Positions 19,173-30,943 of a stretch of 64,000 nt of DNA are shown here, in pieces (the first letter of the stretch is position 1; each line of letters begins with the position of its first letter). The notes below the pieces were generated by a model. That model worked only from the letters and a program-made list of their open reading frames with translations, was not told the DNA's origin and made no database searches. The DNA comes from Porites lobata (lineage: Eukaryota > Cnidaria > Anthozoa > Scleractinia > Poritidae). The stretch is taken from the NCBI GenBank assembly GCA_942486035.1, contig CALNXK010000036.1:2166001-2230000 (forward strand), in the 5' to 3' direction. A program made the translations under genes and the position numbers.

Positions 19173-19558
19173 AACCTGGTGCTACACTCCACCGGCTACT
19201 GTCGACTAGATTGTCCACTGTCTGCCGAGATTCAAAAGCCTGGAACAGGCTTTCGTGTTTAGATCATCGCGGCTTTTTTAATTGTTTGCATATGGTAATC
19301 AACTGAACTGAACCGAGAACCATCTCTTAAGTACGAGCTACAGGAACGCAGCGAGGATTTTTCAGGTTCTACGCACAAATTTCTCTTCTCAATTATCCTG
19401 CATTTTAACCCCCCCCCCCCCTCCCCGCTACGCGCAGCTGTTTTCCCCCGTCAGGGCTCAAAAGGTCATGCGGACCCAATATCCGGGATATCTTGGGTAG
19501 GAGCCTCATTTTCATTTCGCTGAGACATGCAGCAGCCAGCAGACAAGAGTACTTCGAC

Positions 19559-20133
19559 ATGGACACTGCATTATTTAATTGTCCTCTAACATGCACCACT
19601 TTATCCATCGTTGCTGATACAAGAAACAGTGTTGAAGTGTGGGTAAGTGGAAATTCTAGCCTGTAATGCGATGTGTTTTATCTGGCTCGGTCGTTTACGC
19701 ACGTGTTCTCTGCACACCGCAACTCAGCTGATCGATCGACTAGTTCATCAGCTGTTGTTGTTTTTGAACTAAAAATCAATGATGCAAACCTGTCTGTTGT
19801 CGTAAAAATACCAGGGATGGGAAATATCAGCTTTCTTTGGTTTATTTGAGATGCATTCTTAAAACTCGATTTTCAATGAGTCTAGGTATGCGTAATGAAA
19901 TTTGAGAATGTCATGTCCGAACTTCCACTGTACTAGAAAACGCTTGACGTTTGGCGCGATAATTTTGCTTTCATATATCAGTATCTTGGCAATTGTAACT
20001 TCCTTCTCTGAAATTCGCGTTATCTGGAATCCCCTTTAATACATTAAAAGTTATCATCGGTTTGACTTTGTTATTTCCATCACTGTCTTTGTAGCTGACG
20101 GAGATCAAAGGGGCGGAGTTTGAAAATGAGTGA
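19559..20133 (+). CDS. Candidate two-exon 40-codon reading frame
   Basis: ATG at 19559 opens 28 codons (MDTALFNCPLTC through NSVEVW) that end exactly at a GTAAGT donor (19643). A TCTTTGTAG acceptor at 20094 continues in frame for 12 codons (LTEIKGAEFENE) to TGA at 20133. I recognise no family. It could be the 5' end of a longer transcript with another splice pattern, or chance. It lies in a 1 kb gap between elements (19182-20231), where I see nothing else. Confidence 0.2.
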
Positions 20134-20233
20134 AGATTTCTTCTTTTGCCCAGGTGAAGGATTTACGACAGTGGCGGTGGTACATGTAGGTTTTCTTACA
20201 TTAATCTGTGTAACTTCAGTTTAATGTTAACTA

Positions 20234-20873
20234 CAGTGAAACCTGGTGGATGATTGACCGCTATCAATCAATGCAGTGTCCGCTTAATACAGGGTGTCCA
20301 CCTAATACAGGTTTCGATAGATAACATCATGTGAGGTGTCAAATGCCATTTAAATGAACATTGGAAACGTTTAGAATACTCCCAGAGACTGTGACGATAT
20401 ACGTTTGCATTAATTTCTTTGTCAAAGTGGACCAATTGATCATAATTCCATGAACATAGATTGCAACTCAAATTTGAAGAAATCAGACGAGTGAAACAAG
20501 CCCGTATACAAACAAGACGAAATAGAAAACAATACTGTACTGTGAAACTAATCAGATATCGCCAACTCATGTTTTTTAATGTGAAATCGAAAAATTTGTG
20601 GGTGACAATTCGAAGCAATCTTTTGCATTTCCGGTGTCTGGCATGTTGGCTGGTGGAATTTAATTACAAGTGTCCGTTTAATACAGGTTGGCAACAATAG
20701 AAATGACCATTTCAGGTACTTTTTAGGTGTTCGCGTCCGCTTAATACAGGTGTCCGCTTAATAAAGGTTTCATTTAAAGTAAATAAGGGAAATAAATTTG
20801 GGGACTTTGGCTACTGTCCGCTTAATAGAGGGTGTCTGCTTAATACGGTGTCTGCTCAATACAGGTTTCACTG
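20234..20873. mobile_element. TA-flanked element, CAGTGAAACC ends
   Basis: The ends are CAGTGAAACCTG and CAGGTTTCACTG, with TA at 20232-20233 and 20874-20875. Multiple 'gtccgcttaatacagg' words lie near both ends (20278-20312, 20670-20690, 20735-20765, 20816-20868). A 116-codon minus frame inside has no recognised domain. It is related in design to 16916-17301. Confidence 0.78.
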
Positions 20874-20875
20874 TA

Positions 20876-21410
20876 TGATAAATATGTCTCGAGAATGCGT
20901 ACTTCGGGTTTCATCAGGGATTCCAAACACCGTGAAACAGATGAAAGCACTGATAAATTATCCTCCCCAAATGAAAGAACAATAATTTATGTGGCGATGC
21001 AATCTTGCCATATTACGTAACATTACTTCAACATGCATGGCTTATTGTCGAGCTCTGTTGAAAAAATAGCTCATATGTCAGTGGTGTAAGTGTATGTATC
21101 TTTTTGTGGCTTTGTCGTTTGGATGTGTGTTGCAGGGGCCAATAAGGTTGAAGGTACTTTGCTATGAACCAATGAGATTTTGGCTTCTAAACATGACATT
21201 GCTGCGCTAAAGGTTGAACAAGGGTACTTTGACACTGCCATTTTGGTTCTTCACAACTTTGTCGTCTTCTGTTAGGGCTAATGGCATTCAGAAGCACAAC
21301 ATTTAACTGTCTTAATGATTCAAACGGTGAGTACAGTGATGCAGCTGTTTAAGGGTTCATATTTAGTGTGGCGGGTGGTTTAAGACATTTATGACCTAAT
21401 TCAGCTATTG
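20876..21410. other. Intergenic, no recognised feature
   Basis: AT-rich sequence between two elements. No coding or repeat signal is seen. Confidence 0.5.
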
Positions 21411-21416
21411 CAAATG

Positions 21417-22939
21417 TGACCTTCTCCAGGAAAACGTACACTAACGGTTTTCCGTTTAACGGGTAAAAACTAACGGCTAACGAACGGTTTGTTAACGGCT
21501 TTTCTAATGCCCTTAACGGGTTGGCTAACGGTTTGAACGTGTAGGCGAAAAAATCTAACGACCTACAAAAGCGTTCGAACGGATTTGCTTTGATTTTCCT
21601 AACGACTTTTTTGAACGTTTCTAACGGGCGGACTAACGGCTTCAAGAAACAATCATCTAACGGTCTAAGAGAACGTTTGATAAAAATCAAACGTTTCGAG
21701 TGATAACAGCTCAAAGACTATAAAACATTATGCGCGATGAAATCAGTTGTACCTGTCTGACATTTCAAATCATCTGAGTCGTCAATAAAACTCGGGAGAC
21801 AGACAAGACATAAAATTCAGTTAAAAACCCAATCTTTAAAATTCGTTTATTACTCACCAACGTTCGTCCAAGTGATGGACCAAAAGTCGCAATGTTACTT
21901 CCGTTTCTCGAATACTACATGTAATGCACGCAAACATTCACGTGCATGAGTTCAAGTTTTCGCTCCTGTCTTGCGCTGTGGCGTTTTGAAAATAAGCAAG
22001 AGCTTTTCTAGAAAGTAAATTATAAAAATTGATACATTTTCCCTGTTCTTGATCATATCTTGACCAAAAAAGCGAATTTTTACCGCTTCTTGGTTGATTG
22101 CTGCGTTTTAGTTCGATCGATCCTGACGATGTCGCCGTTCAAGTGCAGCATTGTCATAGCAACCACTTGCTCAGTCCCAGTCCTTTGATGTCATACAGGT
22201 ATTCTCATTAAAATGTATTTCCCACGTTTGTCCCACGGAACTTAAAAAACACAGACAAAAATTATCCACTTATTTTATTTATTGCTACGATACCTAACAT
22301 TACAAGTCTGAGAGAAAATCTAATGGAAAACGAAAGTTCTAAACATCGAGGTATACATCAAACTGAGATCGTGTGAAGTGTCCAACAGAAGAAATGGTTT
22401 ACTGGCGCCTCCAGGTAAATAATCAGAAAACCTATTCGCTTACATGTTGCTATTAATAGTTTGTTACGTACGTATGTAAATGCTCGTGTGTTCAAGTGCG
22501 CGAATGTAGCCTGAACGACAAACGCATGAAAGTGTGAGAAAACGTATGTGTTGCAGGTTTTAACCGAGTACAGATTGGGCGATAATCAAACGAATGTAGA
22601 GCGATAACCTAACGATTATAATTTCAAAGGACATAAAACAGAATAATCAAAAGAACTTCACTCATTAAACGTTCTAGAATGCAAATCTAACGACTTTGCC
22701 GAATGACTTGAACGTCCTGGAACGAAATTTCGAACGACTTTTTCTAACGTTTTGAACCACCTTGACTAACGCCTTTAACGGTTTCTCTAACGCTTCTAAC
22801 GGCAAGGCAAATTTTTCTAACGGTTTTACTAACGGCTTGAACGCTTTCCCAAGCCGTTGTAACGCTTAGTTAACGGGTTGTTAACGCTTTAAGCCGTTAA
22901 ACGGTAAACCGTTAGTGTACGTTTTCCTGGAGAAGGTCA
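21417..22939. mobile_element. 1523 bp non-autonomous element with AACG-repeat arms
   Basis: The terminal repeats of about 45 bp start TGACCTTCTCCAGGAAAACG. CAAATG flanks both sides (21411-21416 and 22940-22945). About 270 bp inside each end is crowded with TAACGG, TAACGA or GAACG words, roughly one per 8-15 bp. The words are on the + strand in both arms, although the termini are inverted. The centre (21710-22650) has no coding frame. A 6 bp duplication is known for IS3EU- and Dada-type elements, but the superfamily is not established here. Confidence 0.85.
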
Positions 22940-22945
22940 CAAATG

Positions 22946-24060
22946 GCACATTGTATGGGAATTATATTTCACCTGCTTTAAAGTGAAGTACAAAAAATCA
23001 TAGTCTTCAAAGGTCTACAAATTGGTATTTAGATATTGACTTTAATTTGGAAGTATGTGTAATTGTGTTTTTAGAAGCTTGAACAAGAGCTGATTTTTTT
23101 AATGCTGTACCCAGGAGATATAATTCTGTAAACATGCTTTATTCTCAACTTAAGTGCAACCATATCTGATACGTGTTTGCTGTCATAAATAATTTTATTG
23201 CAGATGTTAGAAAAGGAGCTGATTTGTTAACATCGTTTGAGCAAAGTAATCTGGTAAACAATATGCGTTCTTTCACATGCAAATTTTAAAGGGGCAAAGT
23301 CCAACATCTTCACGTGCAAATTGTGTGCATGAGTTATTTTTATAATCCTGTTTACTAGATTGCTGTGTGATAACTCAAATTCTCTTATGTATAAACCATG
23401 AAAGGGGGCAAAGTCCAACACTTTCATGTGCCAGCTGCGTGACTGTACATCTCATGCAGATTGGCTTTTCACAGTAATAGTAGTAACTTGAACGTATGAA
23501 GACCTGTTTCGTTTTGCAACCAATACCTTAAAAAAGGCTCCTGTCTGCAATGGCTTTTAAAACATGAAGAATTAAGTCGTAGTAGTTAAAGACTGTTTCA
23601 CTGAGTAGAATTGCACGTGAAAACCTGATGATGCAACCATCTACCACAATGATAAAAAATCCTGGTATTTTGTAACTATCTGGTGTTTGATAAGCCACAT
23701 TTTCTTAAGAAACGCCAAGGAAACCTTAGAGTTTTCCTTCGAATCAGCGTTTGGTGAGGTGATATTTATTGTACTTTTACATTATTTGTTTAACTTGCAC
23801 CAGATGTATCAGGGAAAGACAGAGGAAAGTGAATATATAGCATGAGGACTGACTCAGCTGAGCGTTTCACATTTTCATTTGTGTACCACAATACCCAATT
23901 TTGCACAAGAACTCATTCTGCATTTAGGATGAAAAAGGTAGATGCATCACTCTTGGTACGGTTACACTGAAGCATCAAGGTTACACTGAAGCATTCAAAA
24001 TAGCTCATGCATGTTAAACATGCCTATGTTTTTGGTGTAGTTGGTGTCTAACCACAAGTG
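22946..24060. other. Intergenic, minor duplication only
   Basis: A roughly 40 bp word with GGGGCAAAGTCCAACA occurs at 23291 and again at 23405. Otherwise no feature is recognised. Confidence 0.5.
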
Positions 24061-24062
24061 AA

Positions 24063-24230
24063 GATGGAGAGGCAAGATTTGGGGAGCCGAAAACGGTTTA
24101 CGAAGAACTTGAGTTAGTCAAAAAAACTATTCCCTCGTCAACCAAATATAAGAACAAATGGGTGGTAACAATTTTTGGCGAATGGCAAATTTCTTGGGTG
24201 TATAATCACATGGTTGGCAGACCAGCATAG
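24063..24230 (+). pseudogene. N-terminal fragment of a tyrosine-recombinase-type transposon protein
   Basis: The open frame of 55 codons reads ARFGEPKTVYEELELVKKTI and then KNKWVVTIFGEWQ before a stop. The pattern (R)FG(E/P)PK, then a Lys/Glu helix, then (T/S)xWxxxxFxEW is the start of KIAA1958-like proteins that carry Crypton-type tyrosine recombinases and are abundant in cnidarians. The downstream catalytic part is absent here. A degraded catalytic part of the same general type lies on the other strand near 49 kb. Confidence 0.5.
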
Positions 24231-24377
24231 ACCTTCTTTTCACACCAGAAAAAAGTGCAATGTTGCTCTCTCCTAATTCATTTGACTTCTAAGAGCCTGT
24301 TCCCGAGGCCAAAGACTCAGTGGTCACCCTCCAAAGTGAACAATATCGTACCTTTCTGTCTCAGCCCGGACCATGGT

Positions 24378-25162
24378 GCAGATATGACTTTTAAGTTTTT
24401 TCCGTTAATGTAAAAGTTCATTGATTCCTTTGCCAGAGTTTTTCATGTTGACCATGTTATTTTCCAAAAATGTATCATAGTATCTCCTTTCACTTAAGTG
24501 TATCAATGTACAAATTTTATTTCTATAGTGTTTGTACCTAACTTCATCTCCAGATGCATATAATTTATTTTTAACCTTAATCACCACCTTAATTCCGTTA
24601 GTTATCCAGGGTTTAGATAGCTGCTTTACATTGCAATTAGATAATTTTTTCATGGGGGCATGTTTGTTAACAATTGTATAATACTTGTTGTAAAACGATG
24701 AAAACAATTTGTTCACACAAATTGTTCCATTTGCAATAACTTCAACTTCAGACAGCTCTTTGTTAAAGCATTCAGCAGAGAATCTTGAATGGTGACATTT
24801 TTTATATTTTTAACTTGTTGAAGTTTATCTTTTGCTGACGTTCTGAGACAGAACTGTGAAAAATGATCACTAATATCTGAAATGATGTTTCTGTTAGCGA
24901 CGAGTTGGTCAGGATTGTTAACAAAGATGTTATCAATCAATGTAGCAGAAGTTCTGTGAACGCATGACTGTTTGTCTCCTGTTGGAATAAGATAACAGCT
25001 TCAAAGAGAGAGTAAATAATCCTGGCTTATTTGAGATGATTCACACTTGAGTAAATCTATATTAAAATTACACATGATATAAACGTCCTTGTTATCTAGA
25101 TGCATTAGGAAATAATCGGGCGAATTGTGCTGGCAATAAATTATTCCACAAACAATCACGAC
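24378..25162 (-). pseudogene. LINE ORF2 fragment: endonuclease C-terminus and linker
   Basis: Read right to left, the frame gives VCGIIYCQHNSPDYF, then a variant of the endonuclease motif (CNFNIDLLK where GDFNIDLL is usual). Next come IDNIFVNN and ISDISDH, and finally the linker phrase KQLSKPWITNGIK and RYYDTFLENN. The lost Asp in the endonuclease motif and several frame changes show it is dead. No reverse transcriptase core follows. The upstream part is at 26990-27430. Confidence 0.75.
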
Positions 25163-25164
25163 AA

Positions 25165-26985
25165 AAAAAGTGGCATTTTCCACTGAGAAAACGCGCGGTG
25201 AATTAACGAAGAAGGCACAATTTACCAGCATTTTCTGAGATTCACCAAGCGGAAAATCCTTCGTTTTCCAAACGTTTTCACTCCAGTTAATTTGAGTATT
25301 CATTCCATTATCCATCAGTTTTCCGATTCAGTGAACGCCAGTAAACATGCGTTTGCTGACGTTCACCGATCGGTTAACACTCTGTGAACGTCTTGTGTTC
25401 CGGCATTTACCCTGAGTTTTCAGAAGGAAAAACCTTGAGTTCACCGCAGTTAACGAGTGAAATCCTGCCTTTTGCAGACGTTTTCCCTCATTTTCCGAAA
25501 CGGTGAATACCGCTGAATCCAGGAAAATCGCATGTATTCCGGCGTTTACTGATCGCTTACTGTTAGGAAAAATGCGCGTTATTCCGACTTTTGCAAGCAG
25601 TTTTCTTGCGTTTTCTTTGACTTTCCGTGACAGTGAATTCAAGTAAATTCAAGAAAACTCGCGTTTTCCAGCATTCACTGATAAGTTCAGGCATGGAAAA
25701 CAGATTGTATTCCAGCGTTAGCGGTTGTTTTCTACTAGTTTTCTGGTGTTCTCTAGTACAGAAAATTTGTGTGAAGTTGGGAAAACGCAAAATTTTCCCG
25801 CGTTTCCCGTTATATCTTCTTTGGAAAATTGCTTGTGTTTTGACAATTTACTTTTTCCTCCCGTGTTTTCTATGGTGTTGTAACGTTCAGTATTTAATTA
25901 AGACAGGGAAAATATATTGTATGTCATAGCTTTTCCGTAATTCCCACCCCGCAGTTTAGGTCCTCTGGTTATTACTGTGTGTAAATGCGTGTAAAACTCA
26001 AGGTATAGTTATTGTGTAGGGAGTAAAATGTTTCCTTCCCACTTACTCATATATAGAGTGCACAGATGAAAAGAACCAATATATGAACTGTAAATTCTGA
26101 ACATTTATTTACATGCATACATATCATACCCTTAGTGTTACAGTGCTCGCAGTCTAATTCTATAGATGAAATTGTCAGAAGATGTGGTCTTCAAAAGTAT
26201 AACCTAGCTTACACTAAAGAAAAACATTGCTAACATTCTGCATTGAGAACTCTCAGGCTGAACTCTATGCGAAGTGCAAAAAAAAAAAAACCACTCAAAA
26301 GTCCAACGAAATCTAGTTCTTGCATTAATACCATATAATTAAGTGACAATAAAGTGTATTAAAGAACCTTTTAAAGCTATGTGTAACTAACTATACAGAA
26401 ACAAGATGTTTGTGATTTGAACTCATGGTTCTGATGCACATCAATTTTGACATCTAACTGAATATTGGGTAACAAACATTATGCGGTTAATTCCTAAGAT
26501 GCAACTTTTTGAGAAACGCTCCCTATTTAGGGTGATACATTCACTTCAGTGGCAAAGAGAAGTTGCTTAAACAATCTTCTGGTGTTTCTTTACAACACCT
26601 CGATTCTTGATATGAATTAAGTATACCTTGTCAATTCAAAGGGCTTTAACAGTTAAAATGACTCATGGGGAATTGCACACAGCCCATTTCAAATGTTCTG
26701 GGACAGTGTCTGTCCCTCTTTCACTGGCAACACCTTGTCTTCGACTGTGTTTGATAATGTTTTCCTCGCATTAACCGTTAACAGGTACGGTTAGAAAACA
26801 CCGCATTCACCTACTAAGGAAAACAAGGAGGTAACGTAGCATTATCACTGGAAGGATGATGGCAACTGAACGTTATGTTTTCCTTATGTTTGCTGTCAAA
26901 TGAAAACCCGAGAAAAACTCTATGTTTGGCCACCGCGAAAAACAACAGAAAACGCTTAGAAAACAGCATGTTCGTCGATGTTGTG
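25165..26985. mobile_element. Insertion with GTTTTCC/GGAAAAC-rich arms inside a LINE
   Basis: It separates two halves of one LINE endonuclease frame. The left 740 bp is crowded with TTTTCC, GAAAAC and GTGAAC words (for example 25190, 25225, 25262, 25320, 25485, 25640, 25780). The right 230 bp (26755-26985) has the same words. The centre (25930-26750) is AT-rich and non-coding. I could not match its two ends as terminal repeats, and about 40 LINE codons are missing at the break. Confidence 0.5.
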
Positions 26986-26989
26986 ATGT

Positions 26990-27430
26990 TGTGATGGCAC
27001 ATGCTCAAAAACATAACCTGGAATGCTTGGATGGGGTTGCTCTCATCAGAATTTGTAATTTTTGTCTCGGTAATACCAGTAACATCAAAGTGGAAATCAA
27101 GTTCATCTAATAACAATTCTACATTTTCTAGATTGTGGTTGATGCTCACAATTTTGTTATGAAAGATGGAAAAACTAGACCTAACCATGTTTTCAGGGAG
27201 TTTTTCCTTAAACAATTTGATGCTATGCAGAGAAAAGTATCTGCTTTGGATACGCTGATTAGGGAAGTTGTACTCAGTATTCACTTAAGCATCCAGATTA
27301 CAGTCTAGGCTAAAAATATCTAAGTCGTATAAACTGTTTGATTTATCTAAATTTTGCCTTGGCCACCAATCAGCAGAGATCGAGTTATTAAACTGCCCAT
27401 GATAAAGTAAGTTGCTATTTACATATCTAG
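26990..27430 (-). pseudogene. LINE ORF2 fragment: N-terminus and start of endonuclease
   Basis: Read right to left, the frame gives WWPRQNLDKSNSLYDLD, a stop, then SFSIFHNKIVSINHNLENVE and GITETKI, the typical opening of a CR1/L2-type endonuclease. It then breaks at the AACG/GAAAAC-type insertion. It continues functionally into 25162-24378. In-frame stops show it is dead. Confidence 0.75.
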
Positions 27431-27618
27431 TTACCTTATTACATGAAATTTTCACGAATTTCGTGATACAAAAAAAATCGTGAAATTAAAGTGACACTAA
27501 CAATGAGTGTCGCGAGCGTAACTTGACTTAAGAATACATGAATATTAAGTGACTCACATTATGTCGATAATCCAGAAATTAGCTTTGGTGCATTTTGAGG
27601 GTAAACTCAGTCCCTATC

Positions 27619-28079
27619 CAGCGCTGTAGCTAGTATGAGGCCAACCGAGGCACTCGCCTCGGTAAAATTTTGACGAATTTCGCCGATCATTTTTATTTTA
27701 CATAAACGATCATCGGATATTTTTAACGCATCATGATATTACAAAGAATTCAGCAATTCAGTCAATATACTATGAAAAAATTACCATATCATCGATCTCA
27801 AGGGGCTACGTACGTTAACTCAAATTTTTTTTGAACAAATACTGTTCAAAACCATTGGCGAGGTTAACGGTCACCCAGATTATGTCGCTTGTTTCTGATT
27901 ATTGCTTTTTAAATTCCACTTAAATTAACTCGAAAAAAAGTTACTGAAAGGCCCAGAAAACGCTGCAAATCGCATTTCCGAGAGACTAAAGTTCAAAATT
28001 TCTCGGGGGGGCATGCCCCCGAACCCCCCTAGCAACTCCCGCCTGCCTCGGTTGGCCGTTTGGTCTGGCTACGGCACTG
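27619..28079. mobile_element. 461 bp element, CAGCGCTGTAGC ends, 5 bp duplication
   Basis: The ends are CAGCGCTGTAGCTAG and, imperfectly inverted, CTGGCTACGGCACTG. Inner arms share GGCCAACCGAGGCA. CTATC flanks both sides (27614-27618 and 28080-28084). There is no reading frame. Confidence 0.7.
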
Positions 28080-28812
28080 CTATCAGAACGCTTTAAAATG
28101 ACTGTACTCAAGGGCAGTGTCTGCCATATTGTATATTTTTCATCACTTTTATTGGGAAGAAAGCAAAGGTTTAAGCCATTAATGTTAAGTTGTCAATAAT
28201 GTAAAGTAACTGTGAAAAATTTTGGGAAATGAACATTCCAGGCAAAACTGGAGACCCCTCATACACTGAACTTAGTTGTCGGTAATGATTTGCTAAACTG
28301 AAACACTGGATGTCCTACAAGGTGAAAATTATAATGCAGACAAGTCATTAGTAAGTCAAAGATTTTAATCAAACTTCTCAAATCCTTTATGCAATTCATT
28401 CTTTTAATGCAAGAGTGAAGGTTTCTAAGTCAACATACCTGACACCCAACAAAAAAACTTAGAAATTCTAGGAGTAGTAGAATCTTCGCCATGGGCTCGG
28501 TAGGATGCCATCTTGGTTGCAACAGTAAGAGAATTGACTGCTGACCACCAAAGCAGCTCATTTTTAACTGGTTGTAGTCCTGTAATTCCTGCCACCCAGC
28601 GTCAAAAGCAAGTTTGTGTACATTTCCTTGAATATTTGCAGCTTTCTTGATTCACTGGAAGAAGGGGTTTCTGTTTTTTTTGTTTTGTACTTTCCATTTG
28701 AACTAGTAGAGACCTCGTCTTTGTTGGCAACGAATTTTAGTGGAAAGTAGGCGGCAAAAAATCTCCAGCTGTTGGCATATGTTCACTGGGCTGGCTTAAG
28801 ACTTATCACATC

Positions 28813-29139
28813 TTAATCTTCAGGAGACTCTGTCCCTGTTAGCTGCTGAATGCCAGTTATCTTAACATTATTTTGATAGCTGTACTGCTCAAACAAATCA
28901 GTGGCTTCAGCAATTTGATCAACCCGTATCAATACCTTCTCAAGTTTGTTTGATGAACACTCTGTCTTGTCTCAGGTCTTCTTCTTTGTGGTAGCAAGGT
29001 CATTGTACTCGTTATTTTGTTCTTGTTTACCAGCAATTGATGATTTTAGTTTTGTCCTGAGAGACTCCAGGTCAGTCTCTAACCTTTTCAACTGTTTCTT
29101 TAGATCATCATTATCTTTCTTCAGGGCTGTTCCTGTGCC
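28813..29139 (-). pseudogene. LINE ORF1-like coiled-coil remnant
   Basis: One frame reads KKDNDDLKKQLKRLETDLES, then IRVDQIAEATDLFEQYSYQN and NVKITGIQQL. This is the coiled coil followed by the 'LEQYSRRNN(V/L)xIxGI' signature that opens the RNA-binding domain of many LINE ORF1 proteins. TGA at 28972-28974 and TAA at 28813-28815 break the frame. No matching ORF2 lies alongside. Confidence 0.6.
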
Positions 29140-30083
29140 ATGATTGGTTTAGTGGCAGTAAAAGTGCAGATGACAAAATACCAAAAGAACCAGCCACATT
29201 GAAAGTCGCAGCAGACAATAAGCTAACTGCTCTTAACACTAACAGAGCAAGTGACATCACGGGGGAGGAAAACATGTTCAAACCAATGACAGAACAACAA
29301 TGTACCTAAGTGAATTTTGTAGCAACAAAAACGGTTAGTTTCTTAACTGTTAAACCATTTTTAGTTTACATGATGAATAAACTCAACTTCTTATTTTTCT
29401 GATACCTATCCTTTCTTTGTTCGTTTTTTCCTCCTTGCACTATAATCAAAGGACACTTCTTTAAACCCTCAAAAGAAAAAACATATTATTGAAGAGGTAC
29501 ATAGAGTGCATAGCCAAAGAAGACATAAAATTTTGAGTTTTTTTTACTGTAGAGCAGTCATAAATTAACAATTATTAAATATTAATTACAATTAATTACA
29601 ATCACTTTGTGAAGGAAACAAAGTCCTTATATCAACCATTAGAGTGATTTGAGCATGGCCAATGTTCTTGGATGTAGAGTGCAACAAAACCACTTGAAAT
29701 GACTGAATGGGAAAAGGACCTTGAATGGATTATAGCTGCATAACAAGTCCACTAAAAGACAAAACAATGGTTTCACTATTTTTATCAATATTTTTCAACT
29801 GAACTTCAAGTTGTCCTTATGCAATTCGTTTATCTATACTCACGTGGTTTACTTTGGAAGCCTCAGCGAAAGTCTGCTGGATCTTTGTGCATGGCCTTGG
29901 ATGTAAGTTTTATTGCTTATGTTTGTGGTTAAATAGATGGGAGCTTTAATCTAAAAACTGATTTCACTGTCAAAGAATTAATACGTGTAACCACTTTATA
30001 ACAAGCCATGGTATAATCAAGGCTGCTATAATGAGCAGACTTTCTGGTATTGACTTGACTGCAATTTACTGCAAATCTAACAC
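29140..30083. other. Intergenic, no recognised feature
   Basis: AT-rich, with no coding frame or element ends that I can support. Confidence 0.45.
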
Positions 30084-30254
30084 TGTCCGAGAATATCTCT
30101 TGGTGCTGGTTCTCCCAATCAATGAAGAGACTGTATCTGTCGATTTACTAGTTTATTTCTCCGTTCTTTATACTCTCAATTCTGTTCCATTCCGAGGCTT
30201 GACCTCTTACAACAAGTGTCTTATTCATGCCAAAAATGTGTGGTTACAATTACA
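30084..30254 (-). repeat. 3' LTR of BEL/Pao remnant
   Basis: Same sequence family as 30944-31113. On the + strand it runs from TGTCCGAGAATATCTC to TTACAATTACA. Confidence 0.78.
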
Positions 30255-30886
30255 TGGCTTTCCAAATCCTCTCAACAAATCAATGGCCTCTTCATAATTG
30301 GCTGCTGTAAGCGCAAGTCCCGGGATGGTTGTTCTCACAGCTCCTCCGAGAGGACCACGCAGATAGGAAAACTTGTCGATATCCGAAAGGTTTGGGTTTG
30401 AATGAATGGAGCTCTCGTAACACTCCCAGAATTCTTACCGTTCGTCTACCTTTCCATTAAAACGCCTGACCTCTAGCTTGGGAAGCTTTGCTTGCACGTT
30501 GTTGTTTGTGACCACTTTGCCACTCGCAACTGGTGGGTTTGGATGTGGGCTCACAGGACCTTCTGATTTTGGCGTAAGAAGCTCAGCCAAGGCGTTGTAA
30601 TGGCCTTGATCTCTCCCTTTAGGTTTCCAGCAATTTGGACTTTTTCTGCAATCTCTTTGTCGGTAACACCCTCTTGCTCAACAAGGCCACTCAAAATTTC
30701 TGTGTCCAGTGTTCTTAAACTTTCAAGCTGCTCTTCAAGCGACGCTTTAAGTTGTGCGATTTTTGGTCACGTTTCTGTGGTGGACTCACCCGCCTTGATA
30801 AAGCCTTTAGCTTCTGGCAAGACCTGACTCATATAGGCCCTATGTCCACCTTGTGTTCTCCTTTTTGTCTTCACGGCTTCTCCCAT
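30255..30886 (-). pseudogene. BEL/Pao gag (DUF1759-like), broken
   Basis: It starts MGEAVKTKRRTQGG at 30886. It continues with a helical stretch (LKASLEEQLESLRTLDTEIL), then LPKLEVRRFNGK, SSIHSNPNLSDIDKFSYLRG and ANYEEAIDLLRGFGKP. The motifs NP(S/N)LSxIDKFxYL and LExxAxxxIxGLxLTxxNYxxA are typical of the DUF1759 gag region. TGA at 30767-30769, TAA at 30435-30437 and a frameshift near 30600 disable it. Confidence 0.8.
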
Positions 30887-30943
30887 GTCCGTTCTCGTTT
30901 GTTTCGATCAATCAGTTCACAGTATCCGGCTCAAAGGACCAAA

